This document shows positions 9,801-21,484 of a stretch of 64,000 nucleotides of DNA, in pieces. The notes beneath the pieces were generated by a model. That model was not told the origin of the DNA. It saw only the letters and a program-made list of their open reading frames with translations, and ran no database searches. A program made the position numbers and the translations under genes. Where the stretch lies: positions 10,630,091-10,694,090 of the forward strand of contig OZ024727.1 of NCBI GenBank assembly GCA_964016875.1, in the 5' to 3' direction. Origin of the DNA: Fallopia convolvulus (taxonomy: Eukaryota; Streptophyta; Magnoliopsida; Caryophyllales; Polygonaceae). Each line of letters starts with the position of its first letter. Position 1 is the stretch's first letter.

Positions 9801-10559
9801 ATTTTTTATTTTTTATTTTTTATTTTTTTATTTTTTATTTTTTCGCTTATTTTTGCCAAAAACACGACGATTGAGATTTTACGTTCTGTTCACATATTTT
9901 ATACACATGTTCACATTTTTACAAGGGCTGTTCACATATTACCGCATTTTAACTTCAGAAAATTTAGTATACGTTCACATATAATATGGATACGTTCACA
10001 TATTAGTATTTCATGTTCATGTTTTATGGCCTTATGTTCATACTCGATTTACATCATTCTATATACGTAAAAAGACTTAAAAAAATAAAGTAAGAAAATA
10101 AAAAAAAAATTTATTTTTTTGCTTATTTTTGCCAAAAACACGACGATTACATTTTACGTTCTGTTCACATATTTTATACACATGTTCACATTTTTACAAG
10201 GGTTGTTCACATATAATCACATTTTAACTTCAGAAAATTTAGTATACGTTCACATATAATATAGATACGTTCACATATTAGTATTGCATGTTCACGTTTT
10301 ATGGCTTTATGTTCATACTCGATTTACATCATTCTACATACGTAATAAGACTTAAAAAAATAAAGTAAGAAAATAAAAAAAAACTTTTTAAAAAAAAAAA
10401 TTATTTTATTTTTATTTTTTTTATTTTTTTATTTTTTTTAGTTTTTTAATCGGATGACCTAGATTCATTTCTAGTGTTTCAATCGGATGGTCTAGATGCA
10501 TTCTTAGTTTTCATGATAAGTCCCATTTTCATTTGATTCAATCTCTATTATATTAATAT
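9334..10559. mobile_element. Non-autonomous TIR element with GTTCACAT repeats
   Basis: About 59-bp imperfect terminal inverted repeats lie at 9334-9392 and 10500-10559, sharing the core CTTATCATGAAAACTAAGAAT with one mismatch. The interior has no gene. It holds three imperfect copies of a 250-280 bp unit (starting near 9509, 9842 and 10117), each beginning TTTTTGCCAAAAACAC and followed by spaced GTTCACATA words, with poly(A)/poly(T) tracts between. The superfamily is uncertain; the long TIRs would fit a Mutator-like MITE. Confidence 0.6.
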
Positions 10560-10909
10560 ATTTTTAAGGATTGTAAATACTAAAAATAAGAAAAGGTAAA
10601 GAAGTAAATTTAAAATTTAAGATGCTTATGTGGCATAGTTAGATGGGTGACAAATAGGATAGAGAGATTCGAGTTTAGTAAGAGTATATATATATTGGGA
10701 TCATGTATGGAATAGTTTCTATATATAGGTTCTGAAACTGAACTTCTAGTTGGGAATATGGTTAGAAAATTAGAGAAGTTTCTAGGAAAATTAGCTGGGA
10801 ATATCGATTGAGATTCCGCAATAAGTTCGATCGCTACCATGGATCCAGATATGTAATTAAGTATAATCGATTTTGATTTATTTAGATATTGATTTCCTAA
10901 CATGTGGTA
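10560..10909. other. Unassigned AT-rich sequence
   Basis: 350 bp between two MITEs. I see no gene or repeat structure in it. Confidence 0.5.
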
Positions 10910-10912
10910 TTA

Positions 10913-11643
10913 GACCTTCTCCAATAGCTTGCCCAAAATCTTGGGAGCTGTGATTTTGGAGAATTTGGGTAGAAAATATGCCCCAACAGCTTCCCCATGT
11001 GATTCCCCATTATGGAGTACAAGTAAGAAAATCATCCACCATTCCCTAAATCTGGGGGGTTCTCCATTTGGGTTTTATTTTTTTTAATTTTTTAATTTTT
11101 TTATTTTTAGAAAATTTAATGTTAAAATAAAATAGGAATGTGTACATAATATTAGAGACTACAAATTGAGACAAAGATAAAACTAATGATTATGTGAATG
11201 AAATAACAATAGTGTTCATATTTATATGTGAATAGTAATTTTTTTTTATCAAATATTAAATTAAGATTCTACAATATTTTTATTTCCTTATAAGTTAAAT
11301 AATAAATAATTTATCATTTATTAAGTTTCTAGAATATTTTTATTTACTTATAAGTCAAATAATTAATTTATCATTTATCAAGTTTCTAGAATATTTCATT
11401 TCCTTATTAATCAAATAACAAAAAAGTTATTATTTATTAGGTTACTATTCTAGAATTTTTTTTTTCGATAAGTAATATAAATTTAAGTATTTTGGAATAT
11501 TTTATATGGTAAAAAATAAGTATTAAATGCAGTATTCTTCAAAATAGGGAATCTGTTGGATTTTGACTGGATTTGTTTTTTGAAAATATGGCAGTTGATT
11601 CTCTATTTTGGAGAAAGTTTTGGGCAAGCTATTGGAGATGGCC
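10913..11643. mobile_element. PIF/Harbinger (Tourist-like) MITE
   Basis: 731 bp bounded by the inverted repeat GRCCWTCTCCAATAGCTTGC and flanked on both sides by TTA (10910-10912 and 11644-11646), the 3-bp target preference of PIF/Harbinger elements. The interior is AT-rich and non-coding. Confidence 0.8.
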
Positions 11644-11738
11644 TTAGAACAACAATCATATTAACATATTCGATCTAACTTTATCATATAAGTGAACGTA
11701 TATATATATAATTTAAGACCCAAGATAATAGACTATGT

Positions 11739-12334
11739 TGTGAGCGGATAAAAATAACTACCATATTATTTTCCTATCTATCGCAATAAAGGTATTTTTA
11801 TTTTGTACGTATTTATTATCTTTTATCTATTTTCTTATTAAATTAAATATTCTGGTTATGCAAATTAATGGAAGATTTTATCTTTAACAAAAGATAGAAT
11901 TTTGCTTGGAGAAGGGGATAAGATATTGCTTGCTTGGGCTTTAAGGCAATAAATCGGCCATAAAGATAGAAATTTCGCCCCTTCCCCCCTCCCCCCAGCT
12001 CTCCTTCTTCCATTATAAATACACGTCTTCGTCGTGTAGAGACTAGAGAAAGCATATTGAAAACACCTATTCTAGCATATTGACCAGGCTAATATACGCT
12101 TAGCTCGGCTGTTCAAGGAGATTTATACTCGCTGATTCTCTAGCTTTCTTGTTTTTTCCTCAACGCTCAATCGATAACTACTCTTTTGACTTAGGCATCG
12201 GAGGTTGATTAGGGGGTCCCCGCCCCATGTGTCCATTGTTTTGCAGGTTACAGGTTAAAAGAATCAGTTGGAACGGAACAGGAAGGAAGAGCATTCAATT
12301 AGTGCATTGAAGGCGGAACTTTTGTGCACTAATA
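11739..12334 (+). repeat. 5' LTR of element 3
   Basis: 596 bp, starting TGTGAGCGG. The terminal CA of the other LTR is TA here. A TATA box, TATAAATA, lies at 12014-12021. Most of the sequence aligns with 26942-27517; the main difference is an extra C-rich stretch near 11981-12000 in this copy. Confidence 0.92.
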
Positions 12335-12355
12335 ATTGGCGATGTCTGTGGGAAA
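12335..12355 (+). other. Primer binding site region of element 3
   Basis: TTGGCGATGTCTGTGGGAA starts within two bases of the LTR end. The TGGCG start matches the CCA end of a tRNA, and the form TGGCxCCGTCTGTGGGAA also follows the 5' LTR of element 2. I cannot name the tRNA with confidence. Confidence 0.65.
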
Positions 12356-12435
12356 GAGTACTCGATCCACACAATTATGGTGTTTCAATCAATCCCTGAA
12401 ATCGAGAAGTAGTTTTCGGAAACCCTAGGGCACCG

Positions 12436-13302
12436 ATGCGAAGTGAAAACGAGCACGGTATGCCCAGCGAACAGGACCGCGACCGCGGCATAGTAGACCG
12501 CAACCACGACCGCGACACTGTAGACCATGACCGTGGTTCAGTCCCCTGCAACTGCGGAATGGCGAGTGATGTCGCAAATCTCGAATTTCGTTCGAAAAAT
12601 CAATCTCTAATGCAAGTTGATCAGTCTAATCCCGATATTCGCTCGCAAGATTGGACCTTTTTTCTCGGAAACGACTTGAACCGTGACCCGACCCCTATTG
12701 TTGAGACGCATGTTCATCACACAAACCGTTAGAGGCCTGAGTCGAGCGACGAAATTGTCAGTCGTAATATTTTGCGGTCTGAATCTAGGATTTGATAAAC
12801 CTTGGGACTCAGCGACGCGTGTCGCTGAAACCGAGAATAATCGAAGAGATCAAGAGCGCAACTCGTTTGTACATGCTATCGTAAGCGCAAAACAGAACCG
12901 CAATCGCGGCCTGGAAGGCCACAACCGCGGTCGGTCAAACTGCGCCCGCGGTTCAGAAAACCATGACCTCGAGCTGCATATTTACGAGCCTGCGATGTCC
13001 ATTCACAAGCCAAACCCTAATTTGGTTAGCCCTTGCTTTGAACAAGACCAATCCAGCCATGCCGGGTCCATCCGCTCCAAACGGCGGGAATAAGGCATCC
13101 ACCACCGTCGGGGATGAAGAAGAAGATGAGATCACCCATGCTTTCGCTACTACTTTGAGGGAGAATGAAAAGTACCAAACTATGTGTGTAGAGGCTGAGT
13201 CATCCTTGGACCAATCCTTGGAAGAGATTGCTAGGCTGAAGCATTCCTTGGACACAGTTCAAGGTAAGTGCCCTGTGAGCGAGTCAACAGTTGAAAAGAC
13301 TA
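12436..13302 (+). pseudogene. Element 3 gag, N-terminal part (cut by element 4)
   Basis: An open frame from 12436 encodes a hydrophilic protein rich in Arg, Asp and Asn (MRSENEHGMPSEQDRDRG...), broken by stops and frame changes after 12732. A further frame begins at the ATG at 13059 (MPGPSAPNGGNK), passes an acidic run EEEDE and a short coiled-coil-like stretch, and is cut at 13302 where element 4 inserted. The gag domain proper resumes at about 24900. Short words of the form CGACCGCGG recur along this part. No function can be assigned beyond a gag leader. It is disabled. Confidence 0.6.
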
Positions 13303-16167
13303 TGTAATAAATGCGGTTTTTATGAATATTTTTGAATTTTTCTCGGATATCCTTTTAACCTTTTTGGTACGTTTTAACGCTTAATCCAATATTTTTGTGG
13401 GAGATTAAATCCTAGAAAATTGTTGGTGATATCCTAAAATCATAAAGAAATGATTTTAAGGATCGGTGTGAATTCTAGGATTTTTCAATGGAAAAGGAAT
13501 ATTTATTGGATAAGCCGTCTTTTTAATTATGTATTGTAAAGGATTGAAAATACGAAACGGAAGCCTTAAAAATTGAAGGTAGCGTTATAAAATCATGAAA
13601 AATTGATTTTATTGGTCTACATAATTTACGGGACGTTTTTCGTTTAGTGAGTTTTTCCACCTGAGGTACATAATTTTACCGCTTTAACGCGAGTCCCGTC
13701 GAGACGGGAAATTCTTATCTTTATCCTCCAATTGCCTTAGTGAGGAAGGAAACAAGAGAAAGAATCAGGATAGAATTTGAGAACTCGCAGGGGCACTCGT
13801 CTCCACGACATATCTTCTTGCCTCGTCAAAGTCATCAAATTGTTTGAAAAAGAAAGCAAGAGAGAGAGCGGACGAACGGCGACGGGCTCGGGCAAGACTC
13901 ACCGCCGGCCACCTTCCCCACCTCTTCTTCTTCTTCATCTCCATGAGACGGTTGTGTTGCTGCTGCTATGTTTCGAACCAGCGAGAAATCAGGCGGAGCG
14001 GTGTACGCGGGAGAAGAATTCACACCGCCGACTTCCTTCTTGCCACGTAGCGCCACGCCGCCGACGATCGGTATCTCCTCCGACCACCACCCACCGCAAG
14101 GGCTGCCGCCAGGCAATACCCGACTACCCTCGAGCTCGGGGATCGAGCCATGATCGAGCCAAACGAGCCATGGGCTCGAGTGAAGGTATATACGATCGAA
14201 ATTAATTAGCGGGTTGATTGCGGAGCCATCGTAAGGGCCTTTCGGTTCTGCTTTGCTAATTAAATTTATGGTTTTTATAATCTTGACGTTGATACGGTCC
14301 CACAGGTTCAAACCGCTCGGGAAACGGACGTCCGGATCTTCCGTTATAGCGAAGACAAGTTTTGGTTACCGATTGACAGGTAAAGGACTTCGGATTATTA
14401 CTCAGGATTCGTTGTTAATCCGTTTGATCCGAAATTTGGTAACCTTTAAGAACTGTTGCTAATGAACAATTCTTATTTAGAAAATTGTTTCAAAAGTAAA
14501 GCGGATAATTAGTTATAATTCCGCCAAGATGGCTCCTTGAAGCATGATAACTAAGGATTTACTATATATCGATATTCGGAAATTAAATCGTTTATCGATT
14601 AGGAAGTTGTAGGAGTTAAGAATACAACTAAGAAGTGTTTTTGTGAGCTCGTTACTGAGAAATCCTTTTGTTATATTTGTCAGAAGGATGATAAAGATTA
14701 CTGTTGGAATTGCTAGGGACGTCGAGCACGCCTTATAAGGCAAGTGGACGATTCTCTCTTGCGTTATGGTTATTAATGAGGAATTGAATTCCAGTTGATC
14801 CTCATGTTGGAAATAATTTGTATGTTGAATAAAGTTTGATAGGTTGTTATTTTGTTAGAAATAATGACCATGTCGTTATTGCGGTTTTTGCGCTAGAATT
14901 GAACTTAGGACCGTTGTATGATTAGATGTCTCATGCTGAGACATTGCTGTGAAATAAGATGGTAGAGATGGGAGTTTAGACTCCAAGCCATCTCTTTAGT
15001 GGTCCTGTATTGAAACACTGTTGCGAAATAGGTAGTCCAGGGGTAGGAGCCGAGTCTCCAATGACCTCTTTATAACAAAATCTGTATTGGGGGGCGTAAC
15101 TTGCTAGCGTACCCCAATATTGGAGTCATGACTCATGTCACGCTTCACGTTGAAGGAGAACGATGGTGCACTCTAGATAAAGTGCAATTGAATCTCGGTT
15201 GTTGGCCGAGCACATTTGAAGGATCATGGATGGAATAGGCCCTCTGATCTCGGTTGTTGGCCGAATCTCGGTTGTTGGCCGAGCATATATAAGTGATCAT
15301 GGATGAAATAGGCCCTCTGATCTCGGTTGTTGGCCTAACTATATAAGAACTATTAAATGGTGCGAGTGCACAAATTGAGAGTAATGATAGATAAGTGTGT
15401 TGGGCACATTAATGTACCCGAATGGTTAGTCTATTCGATAACCATTCTTGCTCTCGGTTATGAATGATTCTTAATCAAACTTTGATTAAGTTAATCTGAA
15501 TAGTCGATGGAGGCTTTTCAAGATGTTATGTGATTAATATGAATTCCCAACAATTGTTTATGCTTCTTAAAAGAAACCACAAGCGATGGTGTTCCCTCTC
15601 TTGAATATGCGAGTCTCCTTCTTATTCTCTATAAGACTGCTAACTGTTGGATCATAATCCGAGTCTATTCAGATTTGGATGTCAATATGTTTAGTTACAA
15701 CCATAAGAACCAAGTTAGATTTTCCGCTTGCTAGTCTATCATTAAACTAAACCGTCCATCTCCTTTTCTTTTATATGGTCGGCTGGTGTCCATCGTTGGT
15801 TTACGACACATCAGGTATTTCTTGGAAGTTGATTCAAGAGGCAGATTCAGATGTTTGAAGCTCCAGAAGTTGAAGAAAGGTTTCCAATGGTCATACTTGA
15901 GTGAAGATCATGATTGAACTACTTCAAAGCGAAGCTGAGTTTCAAAAAATAGAACTCAAGGAAGACTTGATGAAGATTTTGTTTAAATAGAAGGTTGTTC
16001 TATTTATTTATTCTTTTTGAATTAAGGTTTGTATAAGTCCAATTGTATTTATTCCGCTGTAATGTTTTTAGTTTATTCAGTCAGTTTAAAGCCTTGGATA
16101 GCTTCGGTTTAGTCTTAATCGGGGTTACTGGCGGTAATACCTCCAGGGTAAGTAAGGGGGTGTTACA
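13303..16167 (+). repeat. 5' LTR of element 4
   Basis: 2865 bp. A GC-rich part near 13780-14200, unlike the rest, contains CT-rich tracts and apparent open frames on both strands, present equally in the other LTR. At 15190-15340 the 18-mer ATCTCGGTTGTTGGCCGA occurs in four close copies, the last one incomplete. The LTR ends GGGGGTGTTACA. Confidence 0.95.
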
Positions 16168-16171
16168 GAAG

Positions 16172-16183
16172 TGGTATCAGAGC
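16172..16183 (+). other. Primer binding site of element 4
   Basis: TGGTATCAGAGC, the standard complement of the 3' end of plant initiator methionine tRNA, four bases after the LTR. Confidence 0.95.
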
Positions 16184-19100
16184 TAAAAGTTCCTAAGTCT
16201 TGCTTAAGACTTTCATCTTCCATATAGAATTATTGAGAATTCTATATTGGTGTTGTCTTAGAACCATTTACGGAAAGTGGTTAAGATTGGAAGCCAGACT
16301 CGTGAATAGATAGAAAGAGGAAAGGAAATTGGAGAACATGAGGTAATAAGTTTGTAATTGTTTATGTGAGAAAGGTCCAATAGTGGACATTTGATTCCCT
16401 GGAGATGGGAATGGATTCCGAGAAGGATCCAAAGTAAGATCAGGTGAAGATTCCTGAAGTTGACCCGGTTCTAGACCAAGTTCTCAATGAATTCCTATTC
16501 TCTCTTAAGAGTTTGAATTGGGTGTACCCTTGTCGTCATTTTTTCCATATTAGGAAACTTCTTGTGAGACTTTGAAGTTAAGTATTCTACTTCATAAAGA
16601 TTTTCTATTTTGAAGGTTTCCTATTTTAAGTTTGTATGATGAAAGATTTCAAGTTAAGAATTTTGGTTTAGAAAGGATCTTGATTCAATTTATGTGAAAG
16701 AAATTCTTTTCTTGAAATGTGAAAGCTCAAGTGTTGTCTATAAAAAGGAAATTTTAAAGTGAGTTTCTTTGAAGGGTAAGAGTTTTCACGACTATATTCT
16801 TATAGGAATTTCTGAATTTTGAAATTCAAGTATCAATAGAAGTTTGGAGTTGGAACCTCTACTCCTCAATGTTGAGATTTGGAGAATCTTATGAGCCTTG
16901 AGTGATTCTAAAAAGATCAGTATGGATCATGAAGGGATGTAAAAGAATCCTAAATAGGAAAGGATTACCTTTGGAAACTTTCTTCAACAACTATGTTTGT
17001 GACTCTATGGTATAGAATTATGGATATTCTGTACTTTTCTTTGCCTAGTGGGAAGTTAAAGAGATTTGAAGTGCTCCAATGTTGGATCAATTGAATTGTT
17101 AAACTATTGGAAGATGCAGTTCAGTTTGAATCTGAGAGTATTCAAACTCGGATGTTCATTTATGTTGTTATCCTTTGAGTTAAGAGGATTGAGATTCCTA
17201 AATGGAATGCAGATTTCTTATGATTATAGTAAGAAAGAAAGGAAGAATGTTGGTTCAGTTTAAGTTGTGAACAAGTGGTTAATCATCAAGGTTGTTGTGA
17301 ATAAGGTTGATTGGTCAAAATGGATTGAACAGGTAAAAGTTCATCAGTAATGTGTTTATGTTCAATTAACTACTTAGCACAAGTGTTAATTGATTACATG
17401 AGTTGTTGATATCCAGATGACTAACTTATGCGACAACGTTATTGGAATTTCGTGTATGATACCCAACTTGGGATAATGAGAAGAGACTTGAGGTCTATAA
17501 TGGAATAGTAATAGAATCAGCATTGAGATGTTCTAAATTGACAATGGTATTGGCTTATGTTTCTTCAAGGATGGGAATGAAAATGTTCAGTTTTGAGAAG
17601 ATCAATCAAGGAATGATCTTAGCATATTTGTCTTTGATATTTTAAACAGTTGGGAGAAAAATAGCAATCATTTATCGTCTATAAGGCTTAGACTCTATCG
17701 TTGAAAGGATAATTCCATTTGTGTTTGGGTATTGAAGATTTTATATCAGTCAATTCAAAGCCTAAGGTGGTACTGGTGAGACTGTTAAGTTGTCGACAAG
17801 CTTCCTAACCACAAGCTCTTCCTTTGCAATGTGGTTTGAACTTGAGCTAATAAAAAGGTATATGTCTTCTTCTTATGATTAAGTAAGAAGACAAGAATGA
17901 TGGAGAAGTCTAGTTTGTTTGCCAATGTTGAATTGGGATAGGTTCAAGAATATCTTGTTTGGTCATATGCATTTTTTCTGCTAAAAGAGATTGGAAATTA
18001 AAGGAATTTCCTTATATGTAGAGAGATATAAGGATTGGATGTTTTGAACTAGATGCAAAGTTTGAAAGTTCAATTTCTATATTGAGAAGATTAAGTTGTA
18101 AAAGGATTGAAAGTCCTTAATATCATCAAAAGAGTTTGATAGTCACTCTTGGATATCGGAATTTAAATGACTATTAACTTGCAGAAGGCTTGTTATTTAG
18201 TGAATGGATGAACTCAAGTACTAAATTTTTGTCAATGAATCATATTTGCATAATTTTAAAGTAGTATGTCAAGGAGGCATACAAGTTGAGAATGATCGAA
18301 GAAGAATCTTTGCTATGAGTATGAAGATGTCGGAATCACATTTTCCCTAAGGTTTGCAAGTAAGTGGATTGTGATCAACTCTTTTATTGAACCTGTGAAG
18401 TTAAGTTGGGTTAGGACCAAGTTAAATCAGGCAGAGATTACTCAATGCTATGACTATAGAAAAGTCTAGCAGTATGTCTAATTAAGAAAAGTCGAGGTCT
18501 GCCACCAGATTTTATCTTGAGAAAGGAATGAAGTATTACATTCGAAAGGAAATGTAGTACTCATAAATAAATTGGATTGTCTTAGGTCCTTTGAGACTCA
18601 TCTTTGATTCTGAGAAAATTTCAAATATGAAATTTTAAGGCAATGTTAGTGGTTAAAACGATTTGAGAGTAAATGTTTTTACGGTTTTCATGGTGGTGAG
18701 TAAGAATGTGATTTGTCTTCCATCTTGATCACATGGTAAGGCAAGATTACATGTCTTATTCCTATGAGAATGCAGTAAAGGATTATGTTTATTTTATCTC
18801 CCCATCCTGACCACATGGTGGAATAAGATCACATAATTCCTTGGGTTTTAAAGAATAGTTTCTAATATGATTTGGCAATCATATAAGTTTTGCAATTATA
18901 TGAGTTTTGCAAGTGTAGTTGTTTGAGATGAAAAGATGCAAGCTTTCTTTTGCATTATAGCAATTGTTATATCTATTGATATATCTAGTATCTTGTAAAA
19001 CTCCTTTGAGTTAGTATATCCTTGGAATCCTATACCATTTAAGGAGTATGGTCAAACTTCCTAAAACAGTTCGATTATAAGTAAAGAAATTTGGTAAGAT

Positions 19101-21484
19101 TCTTTACAAATCTATGCTGGTCTCTGAAGAGCATGGAGTAACTCCGTACTTATCTAAAAGTTTAGGATTGTTTTCAATCAACGACTAGTGGAATTCTCTA
19201 AGCAGTTTGCTAATAGTTTGTCTTGGTTGACGTCATGACCTAAGAAAGTCATTGCCTTTTTAGCGGAATTGTACTTGAAAGTAAGTTGATATGGACTCTT
19301 GGGATGGAAGCCTTTCTAAGGAATGATGTTGTAGTCATCCTTTCTTTGGAGTAAAGGATGTACTAGTAAATTCTCCATTAGTTGTTATTTGTTTTCAGGT
19401 TGTCTTGAAAACTTGAATCTCTTTGAGATAAGATAGTCAAGTGAGGACTTTAAGCAGAACTCCAATGGGTCTGGGGTTTGGATATGTAAATTAGTATTGA
19501 TTTCAATCTCAGTTTGATAAGTTGTTGGATATAGAGAGTGGACATGTGAAGATATGTTTTTAATCCTAAGAGTTAGGTTGCTCAACAAGTCAAAATGTAA
19601 AGTGAAGTCTAAACAGTTCTTTGATGAAAAAGACTGAAAATTATCAATGGAGACAATTTTGTTGGAAATTATTGGAATAAAGGTATTATTGTCCAATATG
19701 TTGGTATAGTAATGCGTAAGAGTGTAGTTTGAAGTAGTTGAAAGAGAGATAACTACTTTTGAATGTCAGTATGTTCAAGATGAGTTTTGGTTGAGAAAAG
19801 AATGTAAAGGATTGACAAGATATGTTATTATCTTGTCATGTGTTGGATAAATCTCATATTCCTGTTTAAAGTAATACTGAGATTTTATCTCAAAAAGGAA
19901 ACTGAGTAAGGATTTTAAGTAATCCCTATAAAGAAACTAATTTGAGAAGGAGTAAAGGTTTAGTTTGGATGACAACAAGGTTGTGTGAATCCCCTAGGAT
20001 TTTATTCAAAATTTGTTGACCATATCAAGGAAAAGTGGTATGGGAAAGTATTATTGTTTAAGATCAATGGAGAAGATCAAGAAGGTAAGACACCGGGATT
20101 TGTTATTCAAGATTATGAATTGCTTAGGTTCAAAGCTGTTCATGAGTATCTGTTGTTGATGAGCTTTGAAAGCTTATTTCAAAGGAAGCATAGTTATTTG
20201 CTTAATTGGTTCATCTTGGAACAAGTAAATGTATAAGGATTTTAGATAAACCTTTTGATAGATTGACATGAAGCAAAATGTCACCGAATTGTTTTGATAT
20301 GTTTAGTTTATCTGGAAGTCCTGATTGAGTATAGAAGACCAGATAAAATATTATAGTCTCTTCCTGTTTCAGAATGGAAGTGGGAAGATATTACAATGGA
20401 TTCTTGTCATTAGTCGTTCAAGACTTAATGAAAGAAAGTTGCATATGGAGGTTGTTAAGAAACTCATTAGAGTGTTCTTTTTAATGCATTTAAGCTGACT
20501 TAAAGAGTATAGAAGTTAGCTGAGGTGTTTATGTATGAAGTTTTTGATCTTCATAAAACTCCAAAGACTTTTATCTCTGATTGAGATAGGTGATTCATGT
20601 CAAAGTTTTGAAAGAAGTGACATCAAGCTTTGTGGATTGAATTGAACTTTAGCGCTGGCTTCACTCATCAAAATGATGAACAATGCAAAGAAACAAATTT
20701 AAACTCCCGAGGACATGTATTCTGGATTCCACACGAGTTGGAATGGTAGTTTGAGGTTGAGTGAAATCACATACAAGAATTTTGATTTCACAATAAAGAA
20801 AATGACTTTTTTAAGGCTTGGTAAGGCCGGAAGTGTTGGTTGTCAATTTGTTGGAATGACAATGCTGTCAAGGTTCTTCATGGGCTAGACTTGGCCATGA
20901 GAACAACAACTGATATCGCACTAACATGTTCAAGGGTGTTAACTACTCAAAAGCGACAACAGTCGTGTGTTGTGCTAAAGCGAGAGCATGTTAAATTCAT
21001 TGTAAAGAACAACGTTTTTGTTCTGGTATCCGCCTTGAAAGGCATACTCCGCTGGGGAATGTGCAACAACGTAAATGCTCGCTATGTTGAATCTGTTGAG
21101 ATACTGGAAAGAACTGGTAATCTTGTTTATCAGTTGGCATTGCCACCTTCAGTGCATTCTATCCGTAATGTCTTCGTGAATAGGAAAAATACCTTTGATT
21201 AGGTTACCTTGGCCTAAAAATGGAGGTAAAGGAAAGACTTGAGAAACTAGGCAGGAAATGCTGAGTCATTTTCCAAAGTTAATGAATGTTGTAAAGAAGA
21301 AATTTGGTAACTAAGCAATGGTTGATTGTGCTTGGTGCAGATGTAACAATATTTTTTTTTAAGGGGGTACTACAAACTTCTGTATAGGTTTGTAGTGGTG
21401 GTGTGTATGTGCTTATGCTATCTTTCCTTGTGATCTGAGTTCTCCTTGGTTTCGAGGACGAAACCATTTTTAAGGGGGTACTAA
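16184..21484 (+). pseudogene. Decayed gag-pol interior of element 4; integrase remnants at 20340-21202
   Basis: 5.3 kb with no long open frame. Recognisable pol pieces appear only near the end. At about 20353 a frame reads LPVSEWKWEDITMD, the start of the chromovirus integrase core. Near 20577 comes SDxDRRFMSKF, matching the family's SDRDPRF block, followed by LNFSAGFTHQND. From 20840 to 21202 a 120-residue frame ends with VSALKGILRWG...LPPSVHSIRNVFVNRK, a diverged integrase C-terminal domain. Stops and frameshifts separate all these. I could not place gag, protease or reverse transcriptase securely in 16184-20300. The element cannot supply its own proteins. Confidence 0.65.

Noticed and set aside
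13777..14311. Open frames on both strands conserved at 21961-22495
   Set aside because: They are conserved because they lie in the two LTRs of one element; composition and overlap suggest a GC-rich leader, not a protein gene.
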